This document shows, piece after piece, positions 36,906 to 46,074 of a DNA stretch of 64,000 bases. Source of the DNA: Pseudomonadota bacterium (GTDB taxonomy: Bacteria > Desulfobacterota > Syntrophorhabdia > Syntrophorhabdales > Syntrophorhabdaceae). Location: positions 18,371 through 82,370 of the forward strand of contig JAPLKB010000030.1 in NCBI GenBank assembly GCA_026388275.1. Reading direction: 5' to 3'. The notes below the pieces were generated by a model. The model saw only the letters and a program-made list of their open reading frames with translations, did no database searches and was not told where the DNA came from. How positions within the stretch are numbered: position 1 is the stretch's first letter; each line of letters starts with the position of its first letter. The position numbers were made by a program, and so were the translations under genes.

Positions 36906-38027
36906 TTACGGATTAATTGTCGTCATATATTTTATTTTGTCCTTCTCGACCTTCAGGAGGACAACAGATTTTATCGCATCACCGTTCTTATCAAAACTTA
37001 TGTTTCCTGTCACCCCTTTGTGGTTTTTTAAAGAGGAGAGAAGTTTTATTATCTCTTCCTGCGTCGGTTTTTTTGCGCTGTCTATTGCCTTCAGCAGAAT
37101 CATTGTGGCATCATAACCGAGCGCTGCCAGGGCATCCGGTACTGCCCCGTGTTTTTGCTTATACCTTTTTATAAACGCCTCTGCTATTGGATCTTTCCTG
37201 TCAGGCGAGTAATGATTGGTAAAATAACCTCCGACTATAGCGCTGCCTCCAATCTTCATCAACTCCGGAGAGTCCCATCCGTCGCTGCCCAGCAGGGTTG
37301 ATTTCAAACCTTTTTCTCTTACTTGTCTCGCAATAAGCGCAACTTTGTTATAATAGTCGGGCAAATAGATAATATCGGGCTTTTTCATGGCTATTTTTGA
37401 AATCAGGGCTGAAAAATCCACATCATCTTTCTGGTAGGATTCATAGGCCACAATAGCCCCTTTATCTTTTATAAAAGTTGCTTTAAAGAACTCTGCGAGA
37501 CCTTTCGAATAGTCATTGCCTACATCATAGAGCACTGCAGCCGTTTTTGCCTTCAATTCCTTCAACGCAAAAGTTGCAGCCACAGTACCCTGAAAAGGGT
37601 CCGTGTAGCATGCCCTGAAGACATAGGGCTTCCTTTTTCCTTCATATGTTGTTACTTTCGGATTTGTGGCAGCGCCGGAAATCATGGGAACCTTGTTTTT
37701 ATTTGCTATATCGCTGACAGGAATAGTCACTTTGGATGTGAGTGGACCGCTGATCGCAACAACTTTATCCTGTGTGATCAGTTTAAGCGCTGCATTGGCG
37801 CCTTCTGTGGGATCGTTTTTGTCATCGGCTATAACCGGCTCAATGTTATATTTTCCATTTTTTGCATACTCCTCAAGCGCTATAACAAAGGCATTTTTTG
37901 CCGACTCTCCGAATGTTTTTACATCACCTGTCAACGGCGTTATAAGACCTATTTTCACGGTATCTTTTGCATGTGAAATGCCGGTGATAAAAAAGAGCAG
38001 AAAGAAGATAACAACATATTTTTTCAT
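36906..38027 (-). CDS. livK: Branched-chain amino-acid ABC transporter substrate-binding protein
   Basis: A 373-residue periplasmic binding protein. The signal peptide is about 1-20 (ends ISHAKD). The Leu/Ile/Val-binding fold shows VKIGLITPLTGDVKTFGESAKNA, VVAISGPLTSKVTIPVSDIANK, VPMISGAATNP and YDVGNDYSKGLAEFF. The start at 38027 is chosen for the GAGG seven bases upstream. An ATG at 38033 overlaps that site. The substrate may be an amino acid or, as in several anaerobes, an aromatic acid. It is the first gene of the liv set. Confidence 0.92.
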   Translation of the reverse strand: MKKYVVIFFLLFFITGISHAKDTVKIGLITPLTGDVKTFGESAKNAFVIALEEYAKNGKYNIEPVIADDKNDPTEGANAALKLITQDKVVAISGPLTSKVTIPVSDIANKNKVPMISGAATNPKVTTYEGKRKPYVFRACYTDPFQGTVAATFALKELKAKTAAVLYDVGNDYSKGLAEFFKATFIKDKGAIVAYESYQKDDVDFSALISKIAMKKPDIIYLPDYYNKVALIARQVREKGLKSTLLGSDGWDSPELMKIGGSAIVGGYFTNHYSPDRKDPIAEAFIKRYKQKHGAVPDALAALGYDATMILLKAIDSAKKPTQEEIIKLLSSLKNHKGVTGNISFDKNGDAIKSVVLLKVEKDKIKYMTTINP

Positions 38028-38199
38028 ATTCATACCTCAATTTATTGTTAAAAAATTCACATAATAAAAATAAAAAATATAACAGGTTTTGTAAAGACTT
38101 TTTATTCTTAGCTGAAAATCCTTTTTTACACCATAGGTAACTACTCTCATAGAAAATGTATTTACCTTATCTCAGGAATGGGTTAAATAAATACGCATT

Positions 38200-39999
38200 A
38201 TGAAACAAATACGGAATTTCAGCATTATTGCCCATATAGACCACGGAAAATCAACGCTTGCCGACCGTTTGATCCAGCACGCAGATCTCGTGGAAGACCG
38301 GCAGTTCCGCGACCAGATACTCGACAACATGGATATTGAACGCGAGCGGGGCATTACGATCAAGAGCCAGACTGTTAATTTACCCTACAAAAGTAAAATA
38401 AACGGAGAAGAGTTTGAATTCAATCTTATTGATACCCCGGGCCATGTAGATTTCTCATATGAAGTATCCCGTGCGCTTGCTTCATGTGAAGGGGTGCTGC
38501 TCCTTGTTGATGCCTCGCAGGGGGTTGAAGCGCAGACACTGGCCAACCTTTATGCAGCCATGGAACACAACCTGGTTGTTATTCCGGTCATTAATAAAAT
38601 TGACCTGCCTTCTGCAGATATTGAACGGGTAAAAGAAGAAATTGACGGTGAACTCGGTCTTGACCCTGAATCAGCTCTGCTCTGCTCGGCAAAGGAAGGT
38701 ACAGGCGTTGAAGAGATATTTGAGGCAATTGCCGAACGGATACCGCCGCCTGCGGGGGACATGGAAAAACCTCTGTCTGCCCTGATATTTGACGCACAAT
38801 ATGATTCATTCCGCGGGACAATAATCAGTTGCCGTATATTTAACGGTTCAGTCCGTCCCGGTGATACCATCCGGCTTATGGCTATGGGTACACAGCACAG
38901 GGTTGAGGAAGTGGGCATATTCCGTTTGAAGATGGAACCGAGAAAGGAACTTACAGCCGGGATGGTGGGTTATATTATTGCCGGTATTAAAACTGTAAGT
39001 GATACCAGAATCGGCGATACCATAACCCTCGATACAAACCCTGCAAAAGATCAGCTTCCAGGCTTTAAAGAGGTAAAACCGGTTGTTTTTTCATCTATTT
39101 ATCCGATTGCCTCCGATGATTATCTTTCACTTGCAGACGCACTTGAGAAATACAAGCTGAACGATGCAGCCCTCGTTTATCAGAAAGACTCTTCTGCTGC
39201 GCTGGGACAGGGCTTCCGATGCGGATTTCTCGGTCTGCTTCACCTCGAGATCGTCCAGGAACGGCTTGAACGCGAGTTTGACCAGTCCATCATCATGACT
39301 GCTCCCAGTGTCCAGTATCGTTTCCTCCTTGCCGACAGTAGTACAGTCATCATAGATAACCCGGCATATTATCCTGACCCTACAGAGATTAAAATGGGTG
39401 AAGAACCTTATATCAGGGCCAGCATTATGATTCCCGAACGTTACGTAGGGGTTGTGATGAAGCTCTGCCTGGATCGGCGCGGAGTAAATTCCCGTCTCAG
39501 TTACCCTACTTCAGGCCGTGTTGAAATTACCTTTGATATGCCGTTAGGCGAGGTAATCTTCGACTTTTACGACAGACTAAAGAGCATTACCCAGGGGTAC
39601 GGGTCTTTTGATTACGAGATTATTGATTACAGAGAAAGCGATCTGGTAAAGCTCGATATACTCGTAAACGGAGAAAAGGTTGACGCCCTCTCTATGATCG
39701 TCCACCGCGAACATGCCCGTGAAAGAGGGGTAAAGGCATGTGACAGTCTTAAAGAAGAAATACCGAGACAACAGTTCAAAATAGCCATCCAGGGGGCTAT
39801 TGGAGGGAAAATCATCTCACGTTCAACCATTACGCCTTTTAGAAAAGATGTTACTGCAAAATGTTATGGCGGCGATATTTCCCGGAAAAGAAAACTTCTT
39901 GAAAAGCAGAAAAAAGGTAAGAAAAGGATGAAGATTGTCGGTGCAGTGGAAATTCCTCAGAGCGCTTTTATGGCAGTGCTGAAAACAGATACGGAATAA
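38200..39999 (+). CDS. lepA: Elongation factor 4 (LepA)
   Basis: A 599-residue translational GTPase that back-translocates ribosomes. G1 is AHIDHGKSTLADRL, G2/G3 include RERGITIKSQ and DTPGHVDFSYEV, and G4 is NKIDLP. Domain II, III and V and the LepA-specific C-terminal domain (KCYGGDISRKRKLLEKQKKG followed by KRMK) are complete. The size matches the family (about 600). It is divergent from livK. Confidence 0.98.
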   Translation: MKQIRNFSIIAHIDHGKSTLADRLIQHADLVEDRQFRDQILDNMDIERERGITIKSQTVNLPYKSKINGEEFEFNLIDTPGHVDFSYEVSRALASCEGVLLLVDASQGVEAQTLANLYAAMEHNLVVIPVINKIDLPSADIERVKEEIDGELGLDPESALLCSAKEGTGVEEIFEAIAERIPPPAGDMEKPLSALIFDAQYDSFRGTIISCRIFNGSVRPGDTIRLMAMGTQHRVEEVGIFRLKMEPRKELTAGMVGYIIAGIKTVSDTRIGDTITLDTNPAKDQLPGFKEVKPVVFSSIYPIASDDYLSLADALEKYKLNDAALVYQKDSSAALGQGFRCGFLGLLHLEIVQERLEREFDQSIIMTAPSVQYRFLLADSSTVIIDNPAYYPDPTEIKMGEEPYIRASIMIPERYVGVVMKLCLDRRGVNSRLSYPTSGRVEITFDMPLGEVIFDFYDRLKSITQGYGSFDYEIIDYRESDLVKLDILVNGEKVDALSMIVHREHARERGVKACDSLKEEIPRQQFKIAIQGAIGGKIISRSTITPFRKDVTAKCYGGDISRKRKLLEKQKKGKKRMKIVGAVEIPQSAFMAVLKTDTE

Positions 40000-40010
40000 T
40001 CAACCCAAAT

Positions 40011-40048
40011 GATAAACCCTACGATGTACCTCCATCATAGGGTTTATC
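40011..40048 (+). terminator. Hairpin terminator after lepA
   Basis: Arms gataaaccctacgatg and catcatagggtttatc pair over 16 bases with one mismatch, 12 bp after the lepA stop. A short T/C-rich stretch follows. It may also serve the convergent MFS gene. Confidence 0.6.
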
Positions 40049-40232
40049 ATTGTCTTCCAGTCATCATCTTAAAATAGCTAATAAGCCGCCTTTTTTTGGC
40101 CTACTTTCTTTTTTTCACTCATCGGTTTCCAAATTCACTGAAGTTGAGATTGATGTCGGCAGCACGAATATCTGATTATCAGGATCCGGATGAGCTTCTT
40201 AGTCCTTTTCGTTTCGGTAATTGCCACCAATC

Positions 40233-41480
40233 CTATGAATTATTGCATAAAACATCCTTATTCTTGGTGAGAGTCTCTTTTAAGAAGAAGCTGAGAATCC
40301 CAGCGGCAAACAAAATAAATCCTGTCAAATACAATGTAGCAGCTATACCCAGCCTATCGGCTATGCCTCCTCCTATGGCGGGAAAGATTCCTCCCCCTAA
40401 CAGCTCCCCGATACCAGTGACTATACCGATAGCAGTTGCAGCAAAGCGAAATCCGGCGCTCTCAGTGATGAGAGTCCAGCTTACACCGCCGGCGCCTGAC
40501 GCAGCGAAAGAGTACAGGAATATAGTTCCGAAGAGGACAACCAACGGAGTCCCCGGACCGAGAGAAGCAAATATAACTCCAAAAATTCCACCCAGCAATA
40601 GAGTAATCATATTTGCCTTTCTTCGCCCTATACGGTCAGAGACAGCTCCCAGGATAAATGTACCGAGGAAAGCGCCGATACCAAAACCGGTCATGGCTAT
40701 TCCTACGGCGGTAATCGGTAACCCGTGTACTTTAATCATGAACATCACTCCGAAAGTAGTAAATAGCCAGAGCCAAACCATCTGGGCTGTCCAGACAAAA
40801 ATCATCAAAATAATATTCCGGGACTTAAAGATGCCCCAATAACTGACCTCGTGTCCCATACCATCCAGTTTTATCTGATTGGTTTTACCATCTTTCCGGG
40901 CTTTTATTATGGCTGATGTGGAAGCAGGCTCACGCATGAACAGAAATAAGAGAATCCCCAGGATTATTGCAGGTACGGCATAGACAAAAAACACCGGTCT
41001 CCATCCCAGGGATGCCATGAGCCCTGTACTTAGTATAGGCCCAACAGCACCGCCGATAAGTACAAAAAACCCGGTCATTAAACCCATATTTCTTCCCCGA
41101 TTTTGCGGCGGCGATTCTTCCGCAAGTGTAGCAGACGCCGGACCCGCTAATCCACCTTCCGCAAATCCCATCACAGCGCGGATAATTAGTAATATCCCGA
41201 AAGTCCCTGCAATTCCGGTCAACCAACTACATATCCCACCAAAAATCATAAGAAAGACAACAACAAGGCGTCTTCCGATATAATCTGACAGGCTTCCCAT
41301 AGCCCAGGTTCCGATAGCCCAGGCAAAACCGAATGCGGAGATTATCATTCCTACCTGGGTATAGTTCAGTTTGAAATCCTGCTGGATCCCCGGCATTACA
41401 AAGGCTATAACCATACGTTCAAGACCTACCATCCCCCAACTGCAAACCAACAACAAAAGTATTCGTGTAGAATATTTCAT
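40233..41480 (-). CDS. MFS transporter
   Basis: A 415-residue carrier with twelve membrane helices. The A-motif-like loop GSLSDYIGRRLVVV is near residue 60 and the second-half loop GAVSDRIGRRKANM near 270. N-terminal R/E pairs (GLERMVIAFVMP) recall ACS/organic anion carriers. The start has GGGGG six bases upstream. It is the last gene of the AraC-linked set, 60 bp after the UPF0261 gene, and probably carries the product or substrate of the hydrolase. Confidence 0.9.
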   Translation of the reverse strand: MKYSTRILLLLVCSWGMVGLERMVIAFVMPGIQQDFKLNYTQVGMIISAFGFAWAIGTWAMGSLSDYIGRRLVVVFLMIFGGICSWLTGIAGTFGILLIIRAVMGFAEGGLAGPASATLAEESPPQNRGRNMGLMTGFFVLIGGAVGPILSTGLMASLGWRPVFFVYAVPAIILGILLFLFMREPASTSAIIKARKDGKTNQIKLDGMGHEVSYWGIFKSRNIILMIFVWTAQMVWLWLFTTFGVMFMIKVHGLPITAVGIAMTGFGIGAFLGTFILGAVSDRIGRRKANMITLLLGGIFGVIFASLGPGTPLVVLFGTIFLYSFAASGAGGVSWTLITESAGFRFAATAIGIVTGIGELLGGGIFPAIGGGIADRLGIAATLYLTGFILFAAGILSFFLKETLTKNKDVLCNNS

Positions 41481-41544
41481 GTGTTACCCCCTTAAATAAT
41501 TATGCAGTAGTAAATTGCCGTCTCCTTCCAAGTGTTGGAAATTA

Positions 41545-42759
41545 TCACATTTTACTAAGAAGCAAAGTCGTTGCCTTTTCAGAAAACATTGGGTCATTTA
41601 TGTGCGCCTGAATCTCTTCAATCTCAACCAGACCATTCGACACCCTTTCTCTAAGAATGCCGACGAACCTCCGGCCGGCCTCAGGATCGTAAAAAGGCAT
41701 TTCTTTACCACGATCCAGCTTTGAAAAACCCTCCAGCGGAACCAGAACAACTATAGGTGCAATGGCCTTGTTTATCTTCTCTGCCATCAGAGCACCGATT
41801 TGTTCCTGTTCTTGTGGGGTTGTCTTTATCAGGTTAACCATACCGTGCGAGAGTATCCTTCTCTCCCTGAGTTCAGTTGGAATCAACTGTGCCGCAGACA
41901 AGGGAAAGAAATCGAGCCCGCCGGAAGAAATAACCTGAGGAATTCCCGTCTCGCAGGCAGCGGTAAACTTTTCCTCGCCTCCTTTTATCAGGCCTCCGCA
42001 TATGTGGTTTACAATCTCGTAGCAGGATAAATCCAGCGTACCGCTGAAATACCCCTCTCGTACCAGTTTTTCCAAGCCGCCTGTGCCGATTGAATGAAAA
42101 ACAATCGGCTCATACCCCTTCTCAAGTAGCAGGGATTTGCATCCTTCCACATAAGCATGGACTCCCAGAGCACTGATGGCTACCAGGCGTTTTTCCTCCG
42201 CTTGTGTTTCCTCCTGTTCCTCGGCCATCCCGCAGATAGCGCCTGCTGCCCTTCGCAGGATCATCTTTGTTATACGGTTCACACCCCACAGATCAGCAGG
42301 AGACTGGATCATTCCCTGGTCTATACTGACCATTTCAATATTTATACCTCCGGCAAAGGCTACGGTAGAAAGCGCCAGCTTTGGAATGTTTACAGGCAGT
42401 TTCCGCATGGCCTCTAATGCCTGGGTGGTGCCAAGGCCGCCACCGATGGACAGGAGAGCGTCCATCTTTCTCCCGGCTATAAGATCTTCCATAATCTTCC
42501 TTGCGCCCAGGGCCATGACAGAAAGGGTACTGGAGTATGTGCCCATATCTATGCCGAGCTCTTGCAGGGTGCGTCCTGCAGCCATGGCTACCTCCTCACG
42601 GGGGAAGTCCGGGCGGAAAGGGACTTCCCCCCTTATGCCTATGTCCATAACCAGGGGATTGTGCCCTCTTTTCTTGATCAGCTCCTTTACATAGAGGGCT
42701 TCCTCACCTTTTGTATCCAAGGTAACGATAATAACGATATTTTTAACAGTTTTATCCAT
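41545..42759 (-). CDS. UPF0261 / Tm-1-like ATP-binding family protein
   Basis: A 404-residue protein of the UPF0261 family, whose plant member Tm-1 is an RNA-virus inhibitor and whose bacterial members lack a settled role. Conserved here are VTLDTKGEEALYVKEL, VMDIGIRGEV, SIGGGLGTTQALEAMRKLP and STVAFAGG. The ATG at 42759 has AGGAGG eight bases upstream and gives the family N-terminus, so the GTG at 42822 (overlapping the upstream gene by four bases) is less likely. It sits between a hydrolase and a transporter in one operon. Confidence 0.85.
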   Translation of the reverse strand: MDKTVKNIVIIVTLDTKGEEALYVKELIKKRGHNPLVMDIGIRGEVPFRPDFPREEVAMAAGRTLQELGIDMGTYSSTLSVMALGARKIMEDLIAGRKMDALLSIGGGLGTTQALEAMRKLPVNIPKLALSTVAFAGGINIEMVSIDQGMIQSPADLWGVNRITKMILRRAAGAICGMAEEQEETQAEEKRLVAISALGVHAYVEGCKSLLLEKGYEPIVFHSIGTGGLEKLVREGYFSGTLDLSCYEIVNHICGGLIKGGEEKFTAACETGIPQVISSGGLDFFPLSAAQLIPTELRERRILSHGMVNLIKTTPQEQEQIGALMAEKINKAIAPIVVLVPLEGFSKLDRGKEMPFYDPEAGRRFVGILRERVSNGLVEIEEIQAHINDPMFSEKATTLLLSKM

Positions 42760-42818
42760 GTTTGGAACCTCCTCTGTTGACTCTGCATGCTTTCCCTTAG
42801 AACCAGACATTGGTTCAT

Positions 42819-44660
42819 TCACAAACCCTGCTCATCAGAGGGGATGATCGGCAGAAGCAAATGTGACTTACCAAAGTGAATGCTGTGGGTCACTGTTTGC
42901 ATATGAGGCAAATAGTGAGCGCCCCAGGCGCCGAGTCTGCAAAGAAGGTCGTCCTGGTTTCTAATAACCAATTCCATGCAATGTCCCTTCTTAAATATCA
43001 TTGAAGTCGGCATAATCGCTATCGCGTATTCAATGACCTCGTCCGGAGATACAGGTACGGGATCTTTCCGCGGATGAATAGGCAGGTAAGGCTTAGATTT
43101 AGCTTCATCGAGAACTCTGTGCTCTGCAGCAAGACCGCCATTGCTCACCAATGTTTTTTTGCCTTCCGGGTCCACATCCATCAGATCCACCATCCAGTTT
43201 GTTTCATCCGTGTTGATGGATGCATGCAGATACAAAGCTATATACCCTGTCATATCAATATCGAAAGGCAATGGTTCGGTTCTATAGGTCAAGCAGTAGA
43301 CAGTCGGATCTATGTACGGCGCCGGTTGGGTAAATGTGTCAGGCTCATGTGCTCCTTTGACTGTTTCTGTCGACAGACCGCCCCGGGGATGCAAATAAAA
43401 CTTTGTGTACTCTGTCCTTTCAAGAGGCCATTTATCCTCAAAACGCCATTTGTTGACTCCGTTTACGAATATTTTCAGCGGAGGTTCGTCAATGATTCCT
43501 GTGTCTATTCCCTTAATCCAGTAATCGAACCACCTCACAACTTCGTCTGCAAATTGAGTTTGGGGACGATCCGGAGACAAGGGAGGCCACAGGAGGAGCT
43601 TCTTATGCGTTGACCCTATATTTTCAAAGGCTTCAAAGCTGCACCACGTATGCGTCGGAACAATCCCCGAAGTTGACAGATACGTTGGGGCCGTTATCTG
43701 AGGGAGTTTTGATGGAGGAAGAGACACAGGATGAAATGATTCCAGTAACGTATCAAATACTATGGGAGAGCGCAGCGGATATTTGAGCAATGAATACCAC
43801 TTGCTATTGTACCTTATGTCCGGATGATTCAATGCTTCCTTAAGCCTGGCCTCTAATTCTTCCTTTGAAAGATTGAACATCAACGGCAGAGTGCGGGTAT
43901 TCTCGGGAACAGGGGCGCTGTCATTTCCATGCCTGCCGCTTAAAACACTATTCATCTTACAGTCAAAGATTCCTGTCCATCCGTAGTCGCCCTTATGGTA
44001 AAGGGTTAGAAAAGGCGTAATAGCCTTCAGGGCGGGCGGAGGATTCTCAGCCAATTCCAACTGGGTGCCTGAAAAACCACAGGAACCTGTCATGCCAACA
44101 TTGCCGTCACACCATGGTTGTTTTGCAATCCACTCTACAAGATCGTAAGTATCTGATTGAGGGACCCACATGCTGGAAGGACGCTGGCTTGTCCCTTCTG
44201 ATTTGCCTATATTCCTTGGTTCGGCAATGATATGTATATAGCCCCTTTGCACCAGATAATCGATATCTCCTACCTCAATGCACCCATCCCACAAAGGAGA
44301 ATCATAATATTCCTGCAACGGTAACCAACGCGTCATTTCCTGTAACTCTTTCCCCCATCCGAAGAACGAAAGGAGCGCAGGGAATCGCTTTCCATCTGTA
44401 TCAGGACTGTAAATATCTATTGCCAAACGTACGCCATCACGCATGGTCACCATTACGTCCTTCTTTACCTTTACCGAGTAAACCGGCTGCGAACCTTCTT
44501 GCTTGACAACCTGCGGATAACCGTCGAAGTAAACACCCTTTACATTGGAGCCATAAGGAACCGGCTGTCCAATGGGTTTATAGCCTTTTATCCTTATTGT
44601 TATGTCGTCACCACGGTAAATATGCAAATTGGGTTGAACTTGTTTAATTTTAATTGGCAT
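42819..44660 (-). CDS. CocE/NonD-type S15 hydrolase with Cys at the nucleophile position
   Basis: A 613-residue alpha/beta hydrolase of the X-Pro dipeptidyl-peptidase/CocE type. It has the N-terminal MRDGVRLAIDIYSPD, an Arg/Trp rich 150-170 stretch (AEPRNIGKSEG), the nucleophile elbow GMTGSCGFSG (residues 189-198) and a jelly-roll C-terminal domain (about 430-600). In most relatives the elbow is G-x-S-Y; here C194 aligns with that Ser. The acyl substrate is unknown. The start has AAAGGAG upstream. It is preceded by an AraC regulator and followed by the UPF0261 gene. Confidence 0.85.
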   Translation of the reverse strand: MPIKIKQVQPNLHIYRGDDITIRIKGYKPIGQPVPYGSNVKGVYFDGYPQVVKQEGSQPVYSVKVKKDVMVTMRDGVRLAIDIYSPDTDGKRFPALLSFFGWGKELQEMTRWLPLQEYYDSPLWDGCIEVGDIDYLVQRGYIHIIAEPRNIGKSEGTSQRPSSMWVPQSDTYDLVEWIAKQPWCDGNVGMTGSCGFSGTQLELAENPPPALKAITPFLTLYHKGDYGWTGIFDCKMNSVLSGRHGNDSAPVPENTRTLPLMFNLSKEELEARLKEALNHPDIRYNSKWYSLLKYPLRSPIVFDTLLESFHPVSLPPSKLPQITAPTYLSTSGIVPTHTWCSFEAFENIGSTHKKLLLWPPLSPDRPQTQFADEVVRWFDYWIKGIDTGIIDEPPLKIFVNGVNKWRFEDKWPLERTEYTKFYLHPRGGLSTETVKGAHEPDTFTQPAPYIDPTVYCLTYRTEPLPFDIDMTGYIALYLHASINTDETNWMVDLMDVDPEGKKTLVSNGGLAAEHRVLDEAKSKPYLPIHPRKDPVPVSPDEVIEYAIAIMPTSMIFKKGHCMELVIRNQDDLLCRLGAWGAHYLPHMQTVTHSIHFGKSHLLLPIIPSDEQGL

Positions 44661-44790
44661 GACTATTCTCCTTTTTTTAAGTCAATAAATGGACGAACCT
44701 TTATTGCTGCCCGCGAGATTTTGTTATGTCTCGCTCTCAATGAAACATTAATGATAAATTATACTTGTAAGAATGTTTGGATTGAAGGGA

Positions 44791-45693
44791 CTAATTCTGG
44801 AAAATACGGTACTTTTCTCGGATACTTTGACGAAAATGATAAGGACTCATACCTGTCTCGCGTTTAAACAGGCGCCCAAAATAGAAGGGATCTTCAAAAG
44901 ACAGGGAATAAGCAATCTCGTATACGGTCAATTCGGTGTTTGCAAGTAAACGTTTTGCCTCTAAGATTAATGTTTGGCGGATTATTTGACCTGGGGTGCT
45001 GCCAGTGGCACTTTTTACTGTTTCACAAAGATGGCCTTCAGTGACGTACAGTTGTTCTGCCAGGGACTTTACGGACCGTTGGGTACCTCGCTGTTCAGTA
45101 ACTAACCGTTTAAATCTCCTTACTAACTCCGGTGAGATTTTAGAGTCTCCCTGCAGATTGCAAATATTATATAGTAACCGTATCTTAACTAATAAAATAT
45201 GCAGGTATGCCCTTAATATTGATGCACATTCAGCTTTGTGTGTCAGATATTCAGATACAAGGTTGTTAATCAATGGCAGGATGGCCTGTGTCTGGTCTTC
45301 TTCCAACTTCAGGAAAGGGAATTGTTCGGAGTAAAAAGAAGCAAACTCTGAAAGCAAGCTCGAATCCGATGGGGTGTGCAGAAGAAATTCATCAGTGAAA
45401 AAGATGAGCCATCCCTGAAGGGAAGTGCTGATTTGCCAAAAATGGATTTGCCTTGGTGAAATAAAATAAAGCGTATGGGGTTGGATCGGGTATGTTTGAA
45501 AATCAATGATATGCTGGCCTTCGCCTTGAGTAATATAGAGAATTTCATAAAAGTTGTGACGGTGAGGAAAGTTTGCCTTTGCATCGTCGGGCATTTGTTC
45601 AAAAGAGCTGATTTCAAAAGGTATCAATTCGGTAAAAGGCATCTTGAAGTCGTGTACAGGCATGGATAATTTATCTACCTTCCGTCCCTCCAT
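44791..45693 (-). CDS. AraC-family transcriptional regulator
   Basis: A 300-residue regulator. A cupin-type sensor domain (about 30-150; HRHNFYEILYITQGEG, TLYFISPRQIHFW) is followed by a two-helix-turn-helix DNA-binding domain (about 195-295; KSLAEQLYVTEGHLCETVKSATG, VYEIAYSLSFEDPFYFGRLFKRETGMSP in part). The start has GGGAGG seven bases upstream. It is in the same direction as the hydrolase operon 130 bp downstream and is a good candidate for its regulator. Confidence 0.93.
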   Translation of the reverse strand: MEGRKVDKLSMPVHDFKMPFTELIPFEISSFEQMPDDAKANFPHRHNFYEILYITQGEGQHIIDFQTYPIQPHTLYFISPRQIHFWQISTSLQGWLIFFTDEFLLHTPSDSSLLSEFASFYSEQFPFLKLEEDQTQAILPLINNLVSEYLTHKAECASILRAYLHILLVKIRLLYNICNLQGDSKISPELVRRFKRLVTEQRGTQRSVKSLAEQLYVTEGHLCETVKSATGSTPGQIIRQTLILEAKRLLANTELTVYEIAYSLSFEDPFYFGRLFKRETGMSPYHFRQSIREKYRIFQN

Positions 45694-46074
45694 AATAACA
45701 CCTCCCCAAAATCTTATTACTTAATTATCCAGGACAACCGGCTGCACAAAAATAATACCATCATTTGTTATCATAATTCATATCTAAATTTCGGTCAACT
45801 GGAATGGATTAATTACGGAAAAGTTGGTGCTTTTTGTGGATATTTATTGCAATATATTTTTACTGAATCCTCAAACAGTCATCATCTTTTTGGAGAGAGC
45901 GATTTTTCTTTGTTGGCTTGGATAGTTATGGTAGAATTCTCCTGCATTTATTTATCCTCCTTTTTTTAAGTGTTAATTGAGGTGATATAAATTAGTACTG
46001 TTCTCGATCAGCTAAACTCTCCGATAAATTGTTGACTATGAACCGCGAGCAATTAATACATTAAGGAGCCCCTT
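45694..46074. other. Intergenic region between araC-like and hemW-like genes
   Basis: A 381-bp A/T-rich spacer with two divergent promoters. On the minus strand cttaaaaaaaggagg at about 45956 repeats the sequence before the CocE gene (cttaaaaaaaggag), with a 21-codon frame behind it. On the plus strand AAGGAG at 46063-46068 precedes the HemW-like gene. Confidence 0.5.
45882..45947 (-). CDS. Candidate small protein of 21 residues
   Basis: ATG at 45947 has GGAGG eight bases upstream and the frame MQENSTITIQANKEKSLSPKR ends at TGA 45884-45882. The site repeats the ribosome-binding region of the CocE-like gene, so it may be a duplicated fragment. No homologue is known to me. Evidence is limited to the ribosome site. 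Confidence 0.25.
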   Translation of the reverse strand: MQENSTITIQANKEKSLSPKR

